A DNA stretch of 64,000 bases from contig JAHEWK010000003.1 in NCBI GenBank assembly GCA_020740775.1, positions 3,224,001 through 3,288,000 of the forward strand, read 5' to 3'. Source of the DNA: Ilyonectria destructans. Lineage: Eukaryota > Ascomycota > Sordariomycetes > Hypocreales > Nectriaceae. A program made the translations under genes and the position numbers. Positions 32,892 to 44,787 of this stretch are shown piece by piece (positions within the stretch are counted from its first letter, which is position 1; each line of letters opens with the position of its first letter). The notes beneath the pieces are model-generated. The model made no database searches, was not told the origin of the DNA, and saw only the letters and a list, made by a program, of their open reading frames with translations.

Positions 32892-35800
32892 AGTGGCGAC
32901 GGTCGGGTGATTAGTTGTAGTCGACTGGATCCGGCGATCACGGTTTGTTGACATCGATTGGGGGTCGAAGTCGAGATTGAACAAGGACGGGGTCGAAACT
33001 TGTGTGAAAAAGGAATCCGATAAATGAAAGTCTTTTCCTAAGACATACGGCGACTCAGATTTCGCCAGGCGTGGTTTTCGAGACGGTCGTGGATGTCGGG
33101 GTGTCTTAGGGCAGCTAGCCAGCGGGCGTTGGCCGGGGATTTACAGTGGTTGGTCGGGCCGAGCGAGAGCGACACTCAGCAGAGGTGGAATATCAGGCAA
33201 CGGCGACGGTCAATCGAGGAGCGTCGACGAAGGGCTGGCGTAAGGCAGATTATGGGTGACCCAAAGGCTTAGATAGTTGCTCCCATGACGCAGTGGATCG
33301 GGATGGATAGAGGTGGAGGTAGAAGAAGGGGAGGAGGAGAAGAAGAGAGCGAGAGCAGGCGAGGCGGGAGCGGGCAGGGAGGACTACTTACCTAGCGGTG
33401 CAGGTGTCCCGCTGTGGACGATCTAGCTGGGCCACCCGTGGGGACTGACTCTGCACTACGGCTACGTACTGCACAGCGTAGGATGCGCTGCTGCAGGGCG
33501 TGGACCAGCTGTGTGGGTGAGCCCAGAGCGGTGGTATTAGTGGAAACCAGCGGCCCGGCGCTACGACGAACAGAGGACGCGGAGCGAATGGCAGGGGCCC
33601 AGGCCGGCAAGGACCAGCGCGCACCCAATGCCTGGTGACAGCCGTACGACAGTGACCCAGCGGGCCTCCAGCAGGGCCCCAGTGGGCGGCAGAGCCAAGC
33701 AGGTTTGCGCGGGCTTGGCCAGGCTAGTCCGGGCTCTGGGAACGGGAAGGGAATGGCGTCGGGTCGGGGTGTGTAGCGAGTGGTGTGTTTTGTGTGTGGC
33801 CTGGTTGCTTTGGCGGCGGGCTTGGGGGCTTGGGGCTGGCAGGCGTGGCAGACCGGGCTGGCTTGGCTTCCTGCTAACGACCATGTCGACTTCAGTTGCT
33901 TCTGCTGGGGAGCTGGCGATTCTCGGAGAGGGGGTGAGGATGTGAGGAGGGGGCGTGGCTGCGTGCTGCGTGGTTGCGTGGTTGAGGGTCGTGGTACCGA
34001 GGGTCGCGAGGAGCCCCTGCACGCAATCGCGGGAGGAGAGAACAAGTGGGTGTTGGAGTTCCATTCCTTGGGATCGCGAGCCCAGTGGTCGGTCGCCAGG
34101 ACGAACGCTCCCGGGGCTACGGCGCCAGTTGTCAGCGGGATGCCAGTTTGTGAACCAGCGACCCGGCGGCCTTGGGCACCAGGTGGGGAGTGGGGCGGGA
34201 GACTGGCTTCTATGGGCTGACCCCTGTCGCCTTCCACCCAGATCCGTCCTCCCAAACTGCCCGTCGTCCTCTCGCGGTGGGTTTCGGGTGACATGGGTCG
34301 GTAAGTTCTGGGGTGGTGGGTGGTGGTGGATGTTGGCGTGGATGTTGGTGGTGTGCCCGGTGTGGAGAAGGGACGCCGGGATTGGGGTTCAGAACAGGCC
34401 CGAAGCCCTGGGAAGAGGCCCGGGCGAACATGGCCATGGACCACTGATCGATCCTCCATGGAACATGGGACATGGCGCCTGTCTCTCCACTGTGCTGGGA
34501 ACAAAACACCATGGCCGCCTGCGCTTGTGCTGCACACGCTGCTGTCGGCCGCGCTGCAGCGGCTGCGGTGGCCATGTCTTGGATTTTTTGTCTTCCCCTC
34601 CTCGGGGATCCTCTCCGTGGCCTCTTGTGGGCCTGTCTTGGGCCACGCTTCCGACCCGAGCAATGCGGGCGGCTGCAGCGTGATCAGACCTGGCGTCGAC
34701 GCGGCGCTTCCGAACCTACGACTCGCACGCTGCCGTTGCCATGTTCCCAGCAGGCTGGCTCCCGCAGAGCGAGTGGAGGGCCCAGACCTCTAGAGCCACA
34801 GCGCAAAGAGCAGGATGAGGGGGGAATGTGACTAGATCTCTATTCTCGGCGTGGCGTTCGCCTGAGCGATGCCGTCTTGTCTCGTCTCGCCCGTTCGTGA
34901 ATCGTGTACTTCGTCCGGAGCATTCGTACCTGAAAGCAAGCCAGCAGCCTCTTTCTTGGCCATGGTGTGCGCTGTAAATACAGTGCGTCATACACTGTCC
35001 GCCGGTGCTAACCATAACACCGAGACTCTCCTCCCCTACCTGCATCCAGCCTGGTTCCCAATCCCGCATCCCACATCCTGGCAATCAAGCATCCGCCTCC
35101 GTTGTGCCCGGCGAGTTGGAACCTCCCGCGAAACCCACTGATATCGGTGGAGCCTCGGTGCAAACGGGCATGAATTGAATTACTACGCAAAGTTTGGGCT
35201 CCGTCCAAGTCCGGATTGCCCGCTTGTTTTCTCATCGTCGCCTCGGCCTCCGTGGGGAACGCGCAAGCTTATCTAAGAGTGCCATACCTCCATCTCGCAA
35301 TCTGGCTCGCGCCCCTGCTCTCGAAGGCGTCACGCCTCGAGGGCTCGTCGGGCTGCTCTCCCGTTAGTGGAAGAAACAGGTGCGAAGTCAAGGAATTGTC
35401 CGAAGCCCTGGTCGCTTTATCCCCGCATGCTTCCAAGCCCAAATCAATCCATCCATGGCTTGGTCAACCCCAAATGTCGCTTGTCAGCCCGAGGTGTTCG
35501 CTCTCACTATTGTCTTCATGTGTCAAACCTGTACTAAGGGAACTCAACTGCGCCTCGCCTGCGGTCGTGCAAAGGACCCGTTAGCTCGTTTTCGCTCCCG
35601 ACAGCATGGGCCAGTGAACAGACCTTGTCTTCACTCGCTAACCTACACCTCAGACACCACAACAGATGTATCTCTTGACCAAACAGCATACCCCTCCCCT
35701 CCCATCAGTCCACAGAGTCCACCGCTCAAACCGCCAAGCTGCCAATCAAACCGATGAGTGCCAAACGGATCCCGGGTGGCAATGAGATGCGACACTCAAA

Positions 35801-36378
35801 CATACCACACACACCTCACTGACGAAGGTAGACGTCATTGGTTCTACGAAGTCAATTCGTTGAGCTCGCTGCACGCCCACCGATGGCACAGTAGGGTGGT
35901 AAGCATCATGTTCATTTCTCTTGGGCGATTAATCATCCTAATCGAAACCATCGTCCGTCTTGTCGCTAACCTCTCATCTCGGGGAGCAGGTGCCTGGGAC
36001 CGGGAAATATGTGCCGTCTGACAGCGCAAGGAAGGTTTCCTTCAACCCGAATTACTCATCGCGATATGAAACATCGTCAATAAGCAAAATAACAAGAACA
36101 AAACTTTCTCAACACCACAAACGCCATATCAGAGCCGACAAGTACGACTCGTCCTTGCTTCATGCCGCATACCGAAGCATGGTGATCGCAACCACAACCG
36201 GGCCATGTGTCCCAGATGCCACCCCTTTCGTCACGCACCCAGGCCGCCACTTCTTGGCTCTGACGAGGGTGGCTCCGAGCTGCATTGTCCCTGGTACCGT
36301 GCCGTGTTCTCACATAGCTCGCCTGGGGCTATTTGGCCAGGGTTCTGTCTGTGGTTACCTTGTACTATGTATGCGCTG

Positions 36379-36390
36379 TACTACGTAGTA
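36379..36390. repeat. Palindrome TACTACGTAGTA, copy 1
   Basis: A perfect 12-nt palindrome in the long intergenic region. The same 12 bases recur 750 bp to the right. Confidence 0.8.
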
Positions 36391-36575
36391 GCTCCAGCGT
36401 CAAGGGTCGAACGTTGGGAAGAAAGAAGCAACGAAAAACCCTGATCGGCGGTTCGTATCTGGACCTGATGCCGTCCATCTCGGATTCTGCACCTAGGGTT
36501 GACGAACCGATGGGCACTCTACCAGCATCCTCCCAATCTATTATAAGCCGTGTCATGGCTACCGGTGTCTTGGAG

Positions 36576-36629
36576 CCGGTGCTCGCGCTGGCGCTGGTGT
36601 TGGTGCTGGTGCTGGTGTTGGCGCTGGCT
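36576..36629. repeat. GGTGCT/GGTGTT hexamer-type microsatellite
   Basis: An imperfect tract of GCTGGT and GTTGGT units in non-coding sequence. Confidence 0.75.
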
Positions 36630-37139
36630 CGGCACCAGCAGCGCCCCAATACACAGAATACTAGGTATCTCCCAAAAAGAAACGACCTAGGGAGAGCCTG
36701 ATCCATCTTTAAAGGGACCTTCTCCGCACCAAGAACGACCCAGGGCATGTCCGGTGGACGACGGCTCCATGCAACATTCCAGTCGCCTGAGAGTCAGTTG
36801 CCCACCAGTGCCCATGCCTTGCTCGAAACAGATAGTTGGGTGGTGCGGCAATCGTCCCGAGCGCACTGTGCTTAGGACACGCCCCGTCCCGAGATGCTTG
36901 GGAGGGCGAATCCGAAATCGTATGTGTGGGCATGTGTGCGTCACTCTTGCACACACGAGCTTGTTCGGCCGACGACCACTGTACCGTCTATCGCCGTCTC
37001 GGATGCTGTTTGCTGTTTGTCCCCAGTTCGCCCCGGGACACCCTCGCCTCTTCCGTTGGCCCTTCTCCACGACACATGGGCACACAGGCATGCGTTGGGA
37101 GATTTGGGGGGCCATTTTGCTGCATGGCATGACTTGCGT

Positions 37140-37151
37140 TACTACGTAGTA
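37140..37151. repeat. Palindrome TACTACGTAGTA, copy 2
   Basis: Identical to the copy at 36379, also flanked by T on the left and C or G on the right. Confidence 0.8.
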
Positions 37152-40100
37152 CGCCTCCACTCTAGAGGCAGCGCCCATGAGCTGATTTTGAGTCTCGTCC
37201 GTCCTGCAGATACCAGCTGTCGCTTCAACGACTGTGCCAACCTGGTGGATCGTCCCGTTTGCCCATCCTCTCATTGGAGCCGGACGGGTAATATTAGCAC
37301 TGGAGGATCGCCCGCGGAAGGGCCAGCGGCCCCGTTTCCACTTAAATGGAATTTCTCACAAGGGCAGGGCCCAATTCGCACAGAAACTTTTGAGCTAGCT
37401 ACTCATGTAATGCAGCGTGAACCGTCCCAGCGGTACGTCTTGTGTCATGGCATGGAGAAGGCATTTTGGGAGAGCGGGGTGGCCAGCGAGTTTGGGCGTC
37501 AAGTCGATCGCCCGTGAATCGGCCCATCCGCACTGGTGGAATCTTTGGTCCTGGTCATCCTGTCCCCCAAAAACAGAAGGCCGTCAAGATTTGAGTACCA
37601 CTGACGGGAATAACATGCTTTGTACAGGCACCCGGTCGCGGTTGGACCGCGTCGTCATCAGCGTCTCCCAACCATCACCGCAAACCGCAAATCCTCCGTC
37701 CACGCCGTACCATTCCTAGCAACCTGGCTAAATTGGGCAGAAGCAGTTCTGCAGGGCAGCAGCAGAGGCGCGACCAAATCCCGGTGAGCTGGTTCCCAAG
37801 GAACGGCCACGCCAGTCTGTCCAATACCAGACCACTAGCGAACCTCACCGCTTTTCGGCGCTGTGTGTCTTGAATCATCATTGACGCGGGATGAGCGGCG
37901 TTCCTAGGGGTTGACGCCTCGTTGGGTCCTTTTGACAGCATTGGCAGAAGCAAACTACCTCAATCGATCACATACATCGGTGCGGCTAATTCTGCTACCA
38001 AGTAAGCCAAGCAAGCCTCCCAGGACGCTGGCTGGTTCACTTTGGCGAGCATGGCTGTGCCCACACCCCGGGCTTCCCGCCCTTGTCGTGGCTAGCAACG
38101 GTGTCAATGCCCGTTCCCCTCGGGCCAAATTGGGGTACGTACGAAGTAACTACTTACCTGCTATGGTGATACCTGTGGCGGGTGGCCAAGGCAAGGGCAC
38201 ACTGTAATCGAGATTACATGGCTCGGCCCGGTGAAGAGATTGCAGAAGTCTCCGGGTCTCTCGGTCAAGTAAGCTTTGGAGCCGTTCAGATTCAGACGAG
38301 ACCGTCTCCGGAATCGAAGACTAGCACTGACCGAATGTGGATTTCCAATGATGCCCAAATCAAGTGAATGGCCAGGGAGTGCCCCCAGTTGGACAGGTGA
38401 AGTGTCCCTGTCAAGCCTCGGGTATTTTATTCCATCTCCCCTAATCAGCACCAATGCGAACGACCGACAGGGGGAGCTGGATCTTTACTTCGGAGTGAAC
38501 TGAAAGAGGCAGGAACTGCGGAATCCAACAGCGGTACCGGTTAGCAACCGTTCCAAGGGTTGAGGCCTTCTAGAGGCAATTCCGCTGTTCTCAAACCCGG
38601 CTCTCAATGCCGTCTGTTTAGCAGAACCATAATGAACACTTTCCGCCGCAGCCGAATGCACGGTTAAAGATATGTACGCTACTACCAATCACCATGTCTC
38701 CCAGTTGTCGCACGGTGAGCTAAGAGAGCGCTATTATTGCCTCGGGTACTTTGAGTCTCTGGGTTCTGCTTGCTGCAGACTACCAGGACCAACGTGCAGG
38801 GTGACTTGTCACGCATCTGCAACTCGTGCTTCCCCGGCCCTAGCGGGGACCGACTGTTCTCAGTTATGCGTCACCGAATGATGCAGAAGGGCAACCATGT
38901 GCATTCGCGAGGGCCGGGATCGCTCCCCGCGTCCGGCCATTGAGCAACGTAGCCATTTAGCCAGCGGAAGGACGCATTAGTACGATGGGAAGGAAAACGA
39001 GAAGCAAAAGACAAGATGTATCGCTTTGGTGGGCTCCTTTTCCCAGAGTGGCGCCGCGGGACGGGAAGACCCGTGGATCCGCTGTTGCCGCCACCATCTC
39101 CGGCTTCTATCATTCCCCCATGCCGAGCCGGGATTCCGAGTTGAGTGGAAATTCCAGAGTTGGCGGGGACATCGATGACTAACGCTCGGACTTGTTTTGA
39201 CCAAGGTCTCCGGGATGCTTTCAAGCCTCGTGGATAAACATAACTTTAGAAGCGTCCCTGAACGAAAGATCGACAAGCGGCAGGCAGGAAAGGCAACTCG
39301 GCCCCGGGTCAGGAGATTTTTTTTGGGGTGGATCTCCCCAATCACCACCATTCCGGGACGGGAACCATGCGTCGACTAAGCACTTATCGACACTGAAGTT
39401 TGCTCGAACCAACAGAGAGGTAGTTTTGTCCATTCAGAATGAGTTATTTTCGGCGATGGCGTAGCAAAACGACGATCCTACTGCACAATGATGATGGTGT
39501 GCTGAACTCACACTCGGAAGATGAGCTCCCAATCAGTTGTCTCAAAATCTGCACACGGCAGAGGTCCAGAACCCGATCGAGGGATTACACCACGAGGCCG
39601 GCAATGCACAGATGACATGCTCAATCTCCTTTCTCCCTCTGTCTAATGGCAGATACAAGGAACATTGTTGGTTTCGGTCTCCAGAAGAGGTCCGTGGTCA
39701 AGAACGCAACGCGAGGACCCCGAGCCGGAGGTCTGAAACCCAAAGGACGGGAAGACGGGACCAACGGACCAAACTAAACAGGCACCCAAGCGGGTCGACC
39801 TTCAAACTTAGGGCTTGCGATTGCACCAAGAGAAGTACCGAGCTGGCGTCTCTCGGGAGGCAGACTTTTGAGCCACGCCCTTCAGCTCGAAAGCCTCGAA
39901 TAGTCAGGGTGATTCGATCTAGCCCGGCAGTTGAGATTGCAGTCCCAAACCCGACCCGATGGGTCAATGTGTGATTCAGTGTGATCGCGGACAGAAGGGC
40001 TACCGTGCGAGCAGCTAAGCCTCCTGTCCCGAGAGACCTGCAGGAGGTAGGCACCCGCTTTACCAATTTTCAGGGTCATGGGACTTGGTTGCTAGAGGTT

Positions 40101-41361
40101 TGTCTCATCGACTACGGATCCGCTGATGGGTTTAGAGATAGGATGAGTGGTATTGGCCTGGGAGGGATTCCTGGCAACCAAGCCCAGGCAGAGAGTGTAC
40201 CGGGATGTATATGCAAGGACAACTCTAAGGTCAAAGTAGTGTCAGACTTCTGGTACACTGCCCCTTTCTCGTTTGTCGTTGAAGGATGACAAGATAAGAG
40301 TCTGCGTGACCGCGCCACTACTCCTGGATCCGACACCAGCGTTTCGTGTCTCAACCTGGCACCCTGCCCGTTGTTGTGTTACTGTACTCAACCTGGATTT
40401 CGTCTAGTTGAAAGGGGCACACCTCGGCGATAATAGCATTACTTAATTCCGTGCTTATGGTGGGGGCTTCTGTAGGGTAACACATATAGTCTGGAGCTGG
40501 TAGTATGTGACGTAAGTGCTAGCTACACAACCAACGTCCGTATTGTTACGGAAGTACGTAAGACCATCTGATAACCTGTGAACCGAAGTATGTCGCTGAA
40601 TATGAGTCTCATAGATAAATGTGGGGGAATGTCACAAATAACTAGAGGGTAAGTAAGGTTGAGCTGCTTAATGTTCGGATCGAAGACTTGGGCTACTCCG
40701 CAACGAGACACTCAAAAAGCCTCGACCTAGAGCAGCTCATTGTCATTACATATTTCGATATCACCCGCTCTTGATGGATATGGACGATTTTAAAAAAGGA
40801 TTAGGGAATATGGGTTGTTGGAGGAATGACGTCGAGTCCCTTGAAGCGTGGATGGGATCCATTCAGAGCCCGCCGTCCACCACATGTTTGTGATCATGAC
40901 CTCAGGTAACGTCAAGGAAGCGCAAAGGCCGCAAAAAGACAACCAAATTGCCCAGTCCTGCTCCAGAGTTTCAAACGTGATAAATGAACGTGATCAGTCG
41001 AGAGATGTCGATGGTTAATTAAGCAACACGATGCCTTCCTGGGACTGCCGATTGGTTGTTCAATTGCTGATGCACGTCATTCGTCGCACCGGCTCATCAT
41101 CGGCAAAGCGTGGTAGCGTCGCTCGGGAGTTTGGAAGTTCATATCGCTAGAACGCGGCGCGCGGCAAAAAAAGGAACAACTTTGATTGTCCACCAACGCA
41201 TTATCATCGCCCCTCCAGCTCATCGCAGCGACAGCTCTTACCAGATCGAACCCTAACATCCCCTACGGAACCCGATTCCTAAGCTCCTAGCGCCCTAGAC
41301 TGTGCAAACACGTCGTGCACAGTCGTCACCACCTTTCCCCGAGTTCCTCGCCTTCGGCTAT

Positions 41362-44300
41362 ATGCAACAAGAGCCTCTTGCGATTCCAGCACCTGTGACT
41401 CACCCCGGCGTTCCCTCAACCTCCTCCTCCTCTCAGCATGGCCCCATTCACCACGAACCCAACGGCCTCGATCGAGTCCGCTCTGGCGGCTCCAGCGGCG
41501 GTTCCCAGTACTCCAGCCCTGCGTCGCGGCGTGACTCCCACCATGACGTGGATGTTGAGCTGCTCGACGAGGAGCTACGCGGACTGAGTCTGGGCGAACA
41601 CGCCCCTGCCCCTGGCTACCGAATCTCCGAGTATGAGAATGCCATGACACCACCCACACCGAAACGGGCTCTCGGATTCAAAGTCATCAAGCGCTCTGAA
41701 CCGCTGTCCGATGGTGTGCAACTCGAGAACTTCCCCAATGGTGCGTTGAAGTGGTCTCCACGCCCCTCCACTAGATACTGATCGATATCTGCAGAGATTC
41801 TGACACAGATTCTGTCGCACCTGCACTCCGACTCCCATGCCGCGATCGCCCTGGTATCGAAGCGCTTCTACGCGCTGATAACCAGCTCCCATGCGTGGAG
41901 AATGGCCTTCCTGCGATACTTTCCAGGACACGAGGCCCTGGAAACCAAGATAAATGCAGACCTCTGGGCCGACGCATCGTCCGATTTTGTTCGGTCCGAA
42001 GCTCGCTACTTTTCTCGTCTCACACCCCTTGCGTCGTGGAGAAAAGAGTATTTGCTCAGAACCCGCCTGCTCCGAAGTCTGGCTCGTGGAAAGCCCGGAT
42101 CGTCTGGGATTGTTGGGTCATCCGTCCGAGGTGGGAAGAAACTCAGCGCAGTTTTGACGTACAATTCCAAGCTGCCTTGGGCTGTGACCAACATCCACGC
42201 CGTCTTCTCGAATGGGAATAAGCCGCCGAGAGCCATTCACGGCGCATCCGATCTTGGTGCTGGAACCATCAGCGATCCTACGAGCGGAAAGATTGAGAAA
42301 TGGGGCCTCTCGGACCCATTTGCTTCTATGCAACTGGATGAGGTCTTCCCTGGCCTCGTGCCGTATGGGCTTGGCGAGGGTCCTGCTGCCACACCCAATG
42401 TCATGGATGTAAGCCAACCATACGGCATTCTTGCCGGCGAAGGGTTCCCGGGTGGCCGAGCCTATTATCGACCCGTCCAAGAGAACCGTGGACGCTATCT
42501 GGATGCGGACACGGGCGTCGTCGATACCTATCCCGACATACCGAAGATCCCCGAGATGTCAGAGGCAATTTGTAGTGCTTGGCTTGCCAAGTCATCTGCT
42601 GTGCCACTGAACACCCAGTCGATGGCAGGCATGCTCACTGGCTCTACCCTTGGTATAGTCACATCGTATGCCATCGTGTGTGACTCGAATAGTCCACGAC
42701 ACTCAACTGGAGAAATCACCGCTCGATGGGTCCTCAGCCCTGGCGTGCCCATCATTGCTCTTAAAGTTGATGAAAACTACAGTCAGAAGCGAAGGTCTGC
42801 GGCCCGAGTTTGGGCCGTGGCCTTAAATGCCCTGGGTGAAGTCTACTACTTGACCGAGGTTCCTGCCAGCTCGCACACTCGTCACAAGGGTGAAGACATC
42901 ACTAAGAATGCGTGGTATGCTGGTCGCTCCGTCTACTGGCACCTCTTGGAATCGACTCGACGTGTTGCACGCCCAGACGATTTGGACAAGAATGTAATCA
43001 GAGGTGCATACTCGCCTCGATCCCCTTCGAATTCTATGAATCTGAGCAAAAGCCAAATGGTCGCTGAGGCTCGAGAGATCGAGAAGTTCTTGCGCCACAA
43101 GCCGGCTCACTTCAGACGAGTTTGCGACGGATGGGATATGCTGCGCAGGCTGGAGGTGGACTTCGCCAGCGACGACGGCAACGGTGCTGGGGAGAACATC
43201 TTTGTAATTGACTGTGGCCTTGTTGAAGACCGCCCTGCCCGTGTCCAGCGGTACTCACGAACTCTTGTACCTCAGGAGCAAGCTCAAGCCGTCCCGGTCG
43301 ATACGCCCTCGGCGCCTCAACCTGGGCCATCCCTCTTCGGATCCGTCGACACTCCCCCCCCTGTTGAGGATCCCGAGATCATTGAGGCTCCCGAGCTGTC
43401 GCCGCCTGAGCCATCACCCCCCACAGCAACGCCATCCTCCGATGTCCTGGCCCCTCTCCACGAGTGGGATAGTTGCACCATGGGGCTCAAAGGCCAAGAT
43501 CTTGCCGCTATTACTAGTAGCGCATTGGATTCCTCCTCCAATGCTCTGCTGACGTTGGTAGAGGACCCGCTCTTCGCAGTCGAGGAAGAAATCCCCGGTC
43601 GCAGATCTCGACTTCTCGCTGTTGGAACCGACAATGGCGCTGTTCTCGTCTGGAACGGCCGCTCAGAGACAAAAGACACTGGTATCAACCCACAACGGTA
43701 CATACAGACAGAATCACCCGAAGTCTCTTGTCTAGCGCTCACCGGCTTGTACCTTGTCCATGGCGGAAGCGATGGTCTTGTCCAAGCTTGGGACCCTCTC
43801 GCCTCAACCCTGGATCCTATTCGAACAGTTAATGCTCGATCCAACGGTCGAGTGCCTCGGCACATGACAACGATGAATCCTGGTCTTGACGAGGATACCT
43901 ACGCCGCGGTCGGCGCAATCTATCTGGACCCTGATTCGACCGTCTTACGTGGTGTCGTTTCCTTTGGCGCGTTCTTGCGGTATTGGGCGTATAGCTCTAC
44001 GAGCCACTCAACGGGACGCAAGCGCCGCTTAAAGCATTCTGACATGCACGGCCGACTGGCGAGTCGTCGCCAGGGTGGCGATGTCTCGGATTACATTGCT
44101 GCGGAGGAAGCTGAACTTCGGCACGAGGAAGAGCACATGGCCCGTGAACAAGCTCGTCTGCGTAGTCGGTTTGGAGTGGGAGCTCTCGGCGACTTGACGG
44201 AAGAAGAAGCCATTCGGTACGCGCAGATGGTGTCTGAAGAGACCTTCCTCGACGAGCAGCGCCGAACGAGTGACTCGGCTGCTGATGCTAGCCTGGACAC

Positions 44301-44787
44301 TGCGTCTACGTTTAGCGAAACCACGGTTGATACTCTCACGCCTGAGCCAAGTGTTGCCGACACGACGCCCCCGACAAGTACCACTGCAGATGTTGCCCCG
44401 CCTGCGGAAGCTGAAGATGATTATGAGCAGCAGATTCAACAGGCCATTCGACTCTCTCTCATGGAAGGTGTCAATGAAACCGACAGTTTCCAGTCTCCTC
44501 GGGGCAACAGCTCTGGCGAATATGAGTTCGCTGTCACGTACAAGACCAAACCTAGCAAGAAGAACAAGAATTCTGGGTCAGGCTCGCCACGTGCCCAACA
44601 AGCTCCCATTGCTGGATCGTCGACTCTCATCGGACAATACGACGACGACCTTGAACTCGCTCTGAAGCTCAGTATGGCAGACCAAGGTCCCTCGGCGTCG
44701 GACATTGGCCTGGACGGCCCACAGGACGAGTTCCCCCCACTAGAGACGGAGGGCGTTGGCAAGGGGAAGGGAGTGCAAAGGTGGTGA
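41362..44787 (+). CDS. F-box, WD40 and UIM protein resembling yeast Ufo1
   Basis: Exons 41362..41740 and 41795..44787 give 1123 residues. The intron (54 nt, GTGCGT, branch ACTGAT, acceptor GCAG) sits inside the F-box, which splicing completes as LENFPNEILTQILSHLHSDS near residues 121-165. The middle part carries WD-type strands (LLAVGTDNGAVLVWNGRSE; LYLVHGGSDGLVQAWDPLAS). The C-terminus has two ubiquitin-interacting motifs, EQQIQQAIRLSLMEG around 1003-1017 and DLELALKLSMADQ around 1077-1090. F-box, WD repeats and C-terminal UIMs together are the arrangement of S. cerevisiae Ufo1, the SCF substrate receptor that degrades HO endonuclease and uses its UIMs for its own turnover. By analogy this is an SCF adaptor that binds Skp1 through the F-box. 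The ATG at 41362 is the first ATG in the frame. Substrates here are unknown. Confidence 0.88.

Larger units (their letters stand above)
32892..41361. other. 8.5-kb gene-free divergent intergenic region
   Basis: The left 2 kb is GC-rich with a purine-rich tract at 33300-33385 that is the pyrimidine-rich leader of the minus-strand Cys-repeat gene. Long overlapping frames on opposite strands (for example 33392-34663) have the Ser/Pro/Arg composition of chance frames. The rest has no frame resembling a protein. It contains simple repeats and two exact palindromes, listed separately, and one ATCTGATAA site at 40566-40574 about 790 bp before the F-box gene. Confidence 0.55.

Noticed and set aside
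33392..34663. 423-codon minus-strand open frame
   Set aside because: Ser/Pro/Arg-rich composition, no domain, equally long frames on the other strand; a chance frame in GC-rich DNA.
36687..37274. 195-codon minus-strand open frame
   Set aside because: No recognisable motif, overlapped by three plus-strand frames and no splice signals.
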